Shown here one piece after another: positions 6,821 to 9,607 of a stretch of 9,607 nucleotides of DNA. Both the position numbers and the translations under genes were made by a program. The notes under the pieces are model-generated. The model had not been told where the DNA came from. It saw nothing but the letters and a program-made list of their open reading frames with translations, and did no database searches. Position 1 is the first letter of the stretch. Each line of letters starts with the position of its first letter. The stretch spans positions 1-9,607 of the forward strand of contig JACCXG010000622.1 in NCBI GenBank assembly GCA_013697225.1, written 5' to 3'. The stretch is from Acidobacteriota bacterium (lineage in GTDB: Bacteria > Acidobacteriota > Vicinamibacteria > Vicinamibacterales > 2-12-FULL-66-21).

Positions 6821-8332
6821 TCAGTGGTGCGAGTCCGGGTCGAGAGCGAGCGACATGATGGCCGGCTGCGTCGCTTCGGCGCGCGTGAGCACTCCCCGGA
6901 TGGTGCCCTTGTGCATCACGGCAATACGATCGCTCATGCCGAGAATCTCCGGAAGGTCCGACGAGATCATCAGGATTCCGAGACCTCGCTCGGCCAGCAT
7001 CTGCATCAGCCCGTGAATCTCCGCCTTGGAGCCGACGTCCACCCCCTGGGTCGGCTCATCGAGGATGATCAGTGAAGGATTCGTCGAGAGCCAACGAGCG
7101 AGGGCGACCTTCTGCTGGTTGCCGCCGGAGAGCGTACCCACCTCCGCCAGCACCGACGACGTCTTGATGCGCAGGCGATCGACGTACTCCTGCGCCTTGC
7201 CGCGCTCGGCCGCACGGTCGATGATCCCGCGTCGCGAAACGGCACCGAGACTGGCGAGGCTCGTGTTCGCGGCGACAGACATGTCGAGCACGACGCCGTG
7301 CTGCCGGCGATCTTCAGGAACGTAAGCAATCCCCGCCCTGATTGCATCGCGGGGAGACGTTGCCCTGAGCGGCCGTCCGCCCACGAGGATCTCGCCGCCG
7401 TCGGCCGGCGTGAGACCGAAGACGGTTTCGGCGAGCTGTGTGCGTCCGGAGCCCACGAGGCCGGCAAGCCCGAGGATTTCCCCTCGCGCCACCATCAGGG
7501 ACACGTCGCGCAGCCCCGCCGCTTCGTTCGACAGATTCCGGACCTCGAGCGCGGGTTCCCCCGGCTTCACCGCCGCCTTCGGAAACACCGTGGACAGCTC
7601 GCGGCCGACCATCAACCGGATCAACTCTCCGCGATCGACATCCCCGACCGCACGCGTGCCGACCGTGTGACCATCCCGGAGGACCGTGATGCGATCCGAG
7701 ACCGCGAAGATCTCCTCGAGCCGATGGGAGATGTAGATGACCCCCACGCTGTGACTGCGCAGCAGCGCGATGACCCGGTACAGGTTCTCCACCTCGCGGT
7801 CGGTCAGCGACGCCGTAGGCTCGTCCATGATCACGACCCTCGCCTCGGCCCCAATTGCTTTCGCGATCTCGACGATCTGCTGCTCGGGCATGCTGAGCGT
7901 GTCGACCGGCCGCTCGGGATCGAGGGGGGAACCGATGCGGGCGAGGAGTCCGGCTGCCTGACTGTTACGTCTCCGCCAGTCCACGCGCCGCCAGATGGCG
8001 CCCCGTTCGAGTGCCATCGCGATGTTCTCGGCGATGGTCAGATGGGGGAACAGTGACGGCTGCTGATAGACGACGGCAATGCCGAGGGCGCGTGAAGTGG
8101 CCGGATCCATGTGATCCACGGGCTGTCCGGCGATGGTGATGGACCCCGTGTCCGGCCGCTCGGCCCCCGTCAGGATCTTGATGAGGGTGGACTTCCCCGC
8201 CCCGTTCTCCCCCACGATCGCGTGCACCTCTCCCGCGTGCAGGTCGAAGGACACACCCTTCAGTGCCTGCACCCCCGCAAACGACTTCGCGATGCCGGTG
8301 GCTTCAAGAAGCAGTGGGGCCGCAGCAGGCAT
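6821..8332 (-). CDS. CUT2-type sugar ABC importer ATPase with two nucleotide-binding domains
   Basis: The cytoplasmic energy-coupling subunit, 503 residues, matching the ~500 of RbsA-like proteins. The N-terminal domain has Walker A GENGAGKST (41-49), Q-loop YQQ (89-91), family-type signature LSMPEQQ (146-152), Walker B VVIMDEP (166-172) and H-loop His203. The C-terminal domain has the degenerate Walker A GLVGSGRTQ (291-299; Arg297 in place of Lys), YVPEDR (337-342), signature LSGGNQQ (401-407) and Walker B LIILDEP (421-427). The altered second P-loop is normal for this family and implies one weak ATP site. ATG at 8332 was chosen because homology starts at once (LLEATGIAKSF). The open frame continues upstream to 8509, but that part is Arg/Ala-rich low-complexity sequence. 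No Shine-Dalgarno precedes 8332. It is the first gene of the minus-strand set, divergent from the regulator. Confidence 0.96.
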   Translation of the reverse strand: MPAAAPLLLEATGIAKSFAGVQALKGVSFDLHAGEVHAIVGENGAGKSTLIKILTGAERPDTGSITIAGQPVDHMDPATSRALGIAVVYQQPSLFPHLTIAENIAMALERGAIWRRVDWRRRNSQAAGLLARIGSPLDPERPVDTLSMPEQQIVEIAKAIGAEARVVIMDEPTASLTDREVENLYRVIALLRSHSVGVIYISHRLEEIFAVSDRITVLRDGHTVGTRAVGDVDRGELIRLMVGRELSTVFPKAAVKPGEPALEVRNLSNEAAGLRDVSLMVARGEILGLAGLVGSGRTQLAETVFGLTPADGGEILVGGRPLRATSPRDAIRAGIAYVPEDRRQHGVVLDMSVAANTSLASLGAVSRRGIIDRAAERGKAQEYVDRLRIKTSSVLAEVGTLSGGNQQKVALARWLSTNPSLIILDEPTQGVDVGSKAEIHGLMQMLAERGLGILMISSDLPEILGMSDRIAVMHKGTIRGVLTRAEATQPAIMSLALDPDSHH

Positions 8333-8343
8333 GGACGGGCGGC

Positions 8344-8352
8344 ATCTTACCA
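8344..8352 (-). promoter_or_regulatory. Candidate extended -10 (TGGTAAGAT) just before the ATPase
   Basis: On the minus strand TGG-TAAGAT matches the TGn-extended -10 pattern and ends 11 bases before ATG 8332. Transcription would begin only about five bases before the ATG, giving a leaderless or nearly leaderless message. That would explain the missing Shine-Dalgarno. No good -35 is seen 16-18 bases upstream, so the call is tentative. Confidence 0.3.
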
Positions 8353-8410
8353 GACGCGATCCGGCGCCCGGCGGAGGGTCGAGCCTGGAGGGGGAGGCAC
8401 GGGCCCGACG

Positions 8411-8422
8411 GGCACGCGTGCC
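8411..8422. repeat. Perfect 12-bp palindrome GGCACGCGTGCC
   Basis: Fully self-complementary with no spacer, 79 bp upstream of the ATPase start. It could be a protein-binding site. In DNA of this GC content a 12-bp palindrome may also arise by chance. Confidence 0.35.
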
Positions 8423-8429
8423 GCGCAGC

Positions 8430-8449
8430 GCGCGGGTCCACGCCCGCGC
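8430..8449. repeat. Inverted repeat GCGCGGG / CCCGCGC next to the -10-like patch
   Basis: Seven-base arms at 8430-8436 and 8443-8449 are separated by six bases. For rightward transcription from the -10-like TATACT (8458-8463) this dyad covers the -35 region, a common place for a repressor or activator site. The all-G/C arms make chance occurrence more likely than for the other dyads. Confidence 0.35.
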
Positions 8450-8455
8450 ATGTGG

Positions 8456-8463
8456 TTTATACT
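8456..8463. promoter_or_regulatory. A/T patch usable as a -10 element in both directions
   Basis: The plus strand reads TATACT (8458-8463), one mismatch from TATAAT. The minus strand reads TATAAA (8461-8456). It is the most conspicuous -10-like A/T patch in the region. Rightward transcription would give the regulator a leader of roughly 160 bases carrying the three right-hand dyads. Leftward transcription would give the ATPase a leader of roughly 115 bases. No -35 close to TTGACA is present in either direction, so an activator or alternative sigma factor may be involved. Confidence 0.35.
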
Positions 8464-8523
8464 GGCGGCGATTTGTTTCGCACCACAGAACACGGCGTCC
8501 CGCTCGCACCGTGGAGCAGTTGC

Positions 8524-8546
8524 GTCGGAAAAATGCCTGTTCCGAC
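8524..8546. repeat. Inverted repeat GTCGGAA / TTCCGAC, IclR-operator-like
   Basis: Perfect seven-base arms at 8524-8530 and 8540-8546 flank a nine-base spacer. The GGAA...TTCC core resembles operators reported for IclR-family regulators, and the divergent gene encodes an IclR-type DNA-binding domain. It is a reasonable candidate autoregulatory site. The match is by eye. Confidence 0.4.
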
Positions 8547-8560
8547 AGAAATTTCAGCTA

Positions 8561-8576
8561 GCGGTCCGGAGACCGC
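8561..8576. repeat. Inverted repeat GCGGTC / GACCGC
   Basis: Six-base perfect arms with a four-base spacer (CGGA). It lies between the other two right-hand dyads, so the three are spaced close together. It may be an operator or a small leader hairpin. Confidence 0.35.
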
Positions 8577-8581
8577 AAACT

Positions 8582-8612
8582 CCTGGCCGTTGCGCATGCC
8601 GCAATAGCCAGG
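8582..8612. repeat. Long two-part dyad just upstream of the regulator's ribosome binding site
   Basis: Outer arms CCTGGC (8582-8587) and GCCAGG (8607-8612), and inner arms TTGCG (8590-8594) and CGCAA (8600-8604), share one centre. They are separated by a symmetrical two-base mismatch on each side and a five-base middle (CATGC). Eleven of 13 possible pairs match. It ends 11 bases before the Shine-Dalgarno. It could be a regulator operator (the inner part resembles a LacI-type TTGnn...nnCAA site) or an mRNA hairpin tuning translation of the regulator. Confidence 0.5.
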
Positions 8613-8623
8613 GGTCGCAGGGC

Positions 8624-8628
8624 AGGGA
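8624..8628 (+). promoter_or_regulatory. Ribosome binding site of the regulator gene
   Basis: AGGGA five bases before ATG 8634. This fixes the start of the regulator and fits the position at which IclR-type homology begins. Confidence 0.6.
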
Positions 8629-8633
8629 CCACC

Positions 8634-9607
8634 ATGAGCACCAAAGGCAATACTGGCCGCGACCCGTACCTGGTCAAGTCGGTCGTGCACTCGTCGCAAC
8701 TGCTGTCCGCCTTCAGGACGTCTGGTGAGGCGCTGCCGCTCCGTGAGGTGACCGCGCGCAGCGGCCTTCCTAAGAGCATGGCCTTCCGGCTGCTCTACAC
8801 CCTCGAGCGTTGCGGGATGATCGAGAAGGTCGGGGAGAACCTCTATCGGTCGCACATTCGTCCGTTCAAGCAGAAGCCCTTCAGGCTGGGCTACGCGGCG
8901 CAGGGCACTGATTACCAGTTCTCGAAGGAAGTGTCGGTCGGATTGCAGCGGGCTGCCGCGGCACAGGGAGTCGAGCTCATCTGCGTGGACAACAGGTACA
9001 ACCCGAAGATCGCGCAGCGGAATGCCGAAATTCTGGTTCGCGAAAAGGTCGACCTCGTGATTGAGTTCCAGACCGACGAGCACGTGGCCGCGACAGTGGC
9101 CGCACGCTACCGCGATGCCGACATCCCGCTCATCGCGCTCGAGGTGCCGCACCCCGGCGCCACGTATTTCGGCGCCAACAACTACGAGGCGGGGCTCATC
9201 GGCGGACGTCACCTGGGCCGCTGGGCGAAGAGCGCCTGGCACGGCGAGGTCGAGGAGATCGTGATGATCGCCCTCGAACGGGCCGGCAGTCTGCCCAAGA
9301 TGCGGCTGACCGGTATGCTCGTGGGCATGAAGGATATCTGTCCTCAGCTGGAGAACTGCCGGGTCACCTATGTGGACGGTGACGGAAAGCTGGGCGAGAG
9401 CTTCGAGGCGATCCGCCGGCACCTGCGCGGCAGCCGGGCCCGACACATCCTGGTGGGCGCCATCAACGATCCGAGCGCATTGGGTGCGCTTCGCGCGTTC
9501 CAGGAAGCGGGACGGGCGGAGAGCTGTGCCGTCATGGGGCAGAATGCCTCCCCGGAAGGGCGCGCCGAGCTCAGGGAGCCTGGGACGCGGCTCATCGGAT
9601 CGGTGGC
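8634..9607 (+). CDS. IclR-type winged-helix regulator with a sugar-binding-protein-like sensor domain (3' end beyond window)
   Basis: A predicted cytoplasmic transcription regulator. I translated 324 codons by hand with no stop before the right edge. Residues ~12-72 are an IclR-style winged helix-turn-helix: LPLREVTARSGLPKSMAFRL at 34-53, followed by the LYTLERCGMIEK helix and a wing ending in LYR. From ~83 on the protein does not look like the usual IclR effector domain. It reads as a Peripla_BP_4/LacI-like fold: VELICVDNRYNPKIAQRN (~113-130), VREKVDLVIEFQTDE, DIPLIALEVPHPGATYFGANNYEAG, then HILVGAINDPSALGALRAF. There is no signal peptide, which fits a cytoplasmic sensor. It is divergent from the importer with 301 bp between, the classic position for a local regulator that senses the transported sugar. 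Whether it represses or activates, and its ligand, cannot be told. Perhaps 60-90 residues are missing. Confidence 0.88.
   Translation, partial: MSTKGNTGRDPYLVKSVVHSSQLLSAFRTSGEALPLREVTARSGLPKSMAFRLLYTLERCGMIEKVGENLYRSHIRPFKQKPFRLGYAAQGTDYQFSKEVSVGLQRAAAAQGVELICVDNRYNPKIAQRNAEILVREKVDLVIEFQTDEHVAATVAARYRDADIPLIALEVPHPGATYFGANNYEAGLIGGRHLGRWAKSAWHGEVEEIVMIALERAGSLPKMRLTGMLVGMKDICPQLENCRVTYVDGDGKLGESFEAIRRHLRGSRARHILVGAINDPSALGALRAFQEAGRAESCAVMGQNASPEGRAELREPGTRLIGSV

Larger units (their letters stand above)
8333..8633. other. Divergent intergenic control region
   Basis: These 301 bp separate the importer ATPase start from the regulator start and contain no gene I can support. The left two-thirds is very GC-rich. 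An A/T patch at 8456-8463 and an AT-richer stretch at 8528-8560 stand out. Five inverted repeats lie at 8411-8422, 8430-8449, 8524-8546, 8561-8576 and 8582-8612, listed separately. Promoters for both directions and the regulator's binding sites are expected here. Confidence 0.7.

Noticed and set aside
5436..7016. A 526-codon plus-strand open frame opposite the two permeases and the ATPase end
   Set aside because: It has low-complexity, His/Arg/Gly-rich sequence lying across three well-supported minus-strand genes. No start signal or domain is visible.
3812..8332. Assignment as an Lsr autoinducer-2 uptake operon
   Set aside because: The subunits are related, but two LsrB ligand-contact positions seem changed. 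No lsrF, lsrG or lsrK-like gene is present, and the regulator is not of the LsrR type.
8333..8509. N-terminal extension of the importer ATPase to an ATG at 8509
   Set aside because: The added residues are Arg/Ala-rich and unlike any ABC ATPase N-terminus. The ~500-residue family length is reached from ATG 8332, and the extension would cover the A/T promoter-like patch and two dyads.
8457..9446. A 329-codon minus-strand open frame opposite the regulator
   Set aside because: The plus strand here encodes an IclR-type HTH and a binding-protein fold with a good ribosome binding site. The minus-strand frame has no recognisable motif.
1..9607. CRISPR arrays, tRNA or rRNA genes, insertion sequences
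   Set aside because: I saw no spaced direct repeats, no tRNA-like cloverleaf with CCA end, no rRNA-like sequence, and no transposase or terminal inverted repeats.

Overview
The window is a high-GC bacterial segment holding a sugar-uptake locus. Six genes run on the minus strand from about 8332 down past position 1. One divergent regulator gene runs on the plus strand from 8634 past the right edge. A large TonB-dependent receptor with an N-terminal carboxypeptidase-regulatory-like domain, together with a CUT2-type sugar ABC importer, fits an Acidobacteriota (Vicinamibacteria-like) Gram-negative. That placement is an inference from gene style and GC content only; nothing in the window is a taxonomic marker.

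Layout in transcription order on the minus strand: (1) a two-domain sugar importer ATPase (8332-6821); (2) a ten-helix-type permease (6818-5871); (3) a second permease fused in frame to a RhaS/LsrB-type substrate-binding domain (5878-3812); (4) a DUF1697 protein (3747-3205); (5) a lipoprotein with a YVTN seven-bladed beta-propeller (3186-2062); (6) a TonB-dependent receptor cut by the left edge (2045 to <1). The gaps are 2 bp, an 8-bp overlap, 64 bp, 18 bp and 16 bp. No convincing terminator interrupts the set, so one long transcript is plausible.

The divergent gene (8634 to >9607) encodes an IclR-type winged helix-turn-helix joined to a periplasmic-binding-protein-like sugar-sensing domain. 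The 301-bp divergent intergenic region (8333-8633) contains five inverted repeats and two -10-like elements, and is the obvious control region.

A working model, by inference: the TonB receptor moves a glycan-derived or other ligand across the outer membrane, possibly with help from the surface or periplasmic beta-propeller lipoprotein. The tethered binding domain captures the sugar in the periplasm, and the two permeases plus the ATPase bring it inside. The IclR/PBP hybrid senses the sugar and controls the divergent promoters. The binding domain looks closest to the rhamnose-type (RhaS) and AI-2-type (LsrB) proteins. No sugar-catabolic enzyme lies in the window, so the substrate is not fixed.

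The most unusual item is the permease/binding-protein fusion. It carries an internal GTG codon with a well-placed Shine-Dalgarno exactly where a free-standing binding protein would start, and both other reading frames close with stop codons at that same point. It could therefore be a true fusion, a two-product gene, or a one-base indel.
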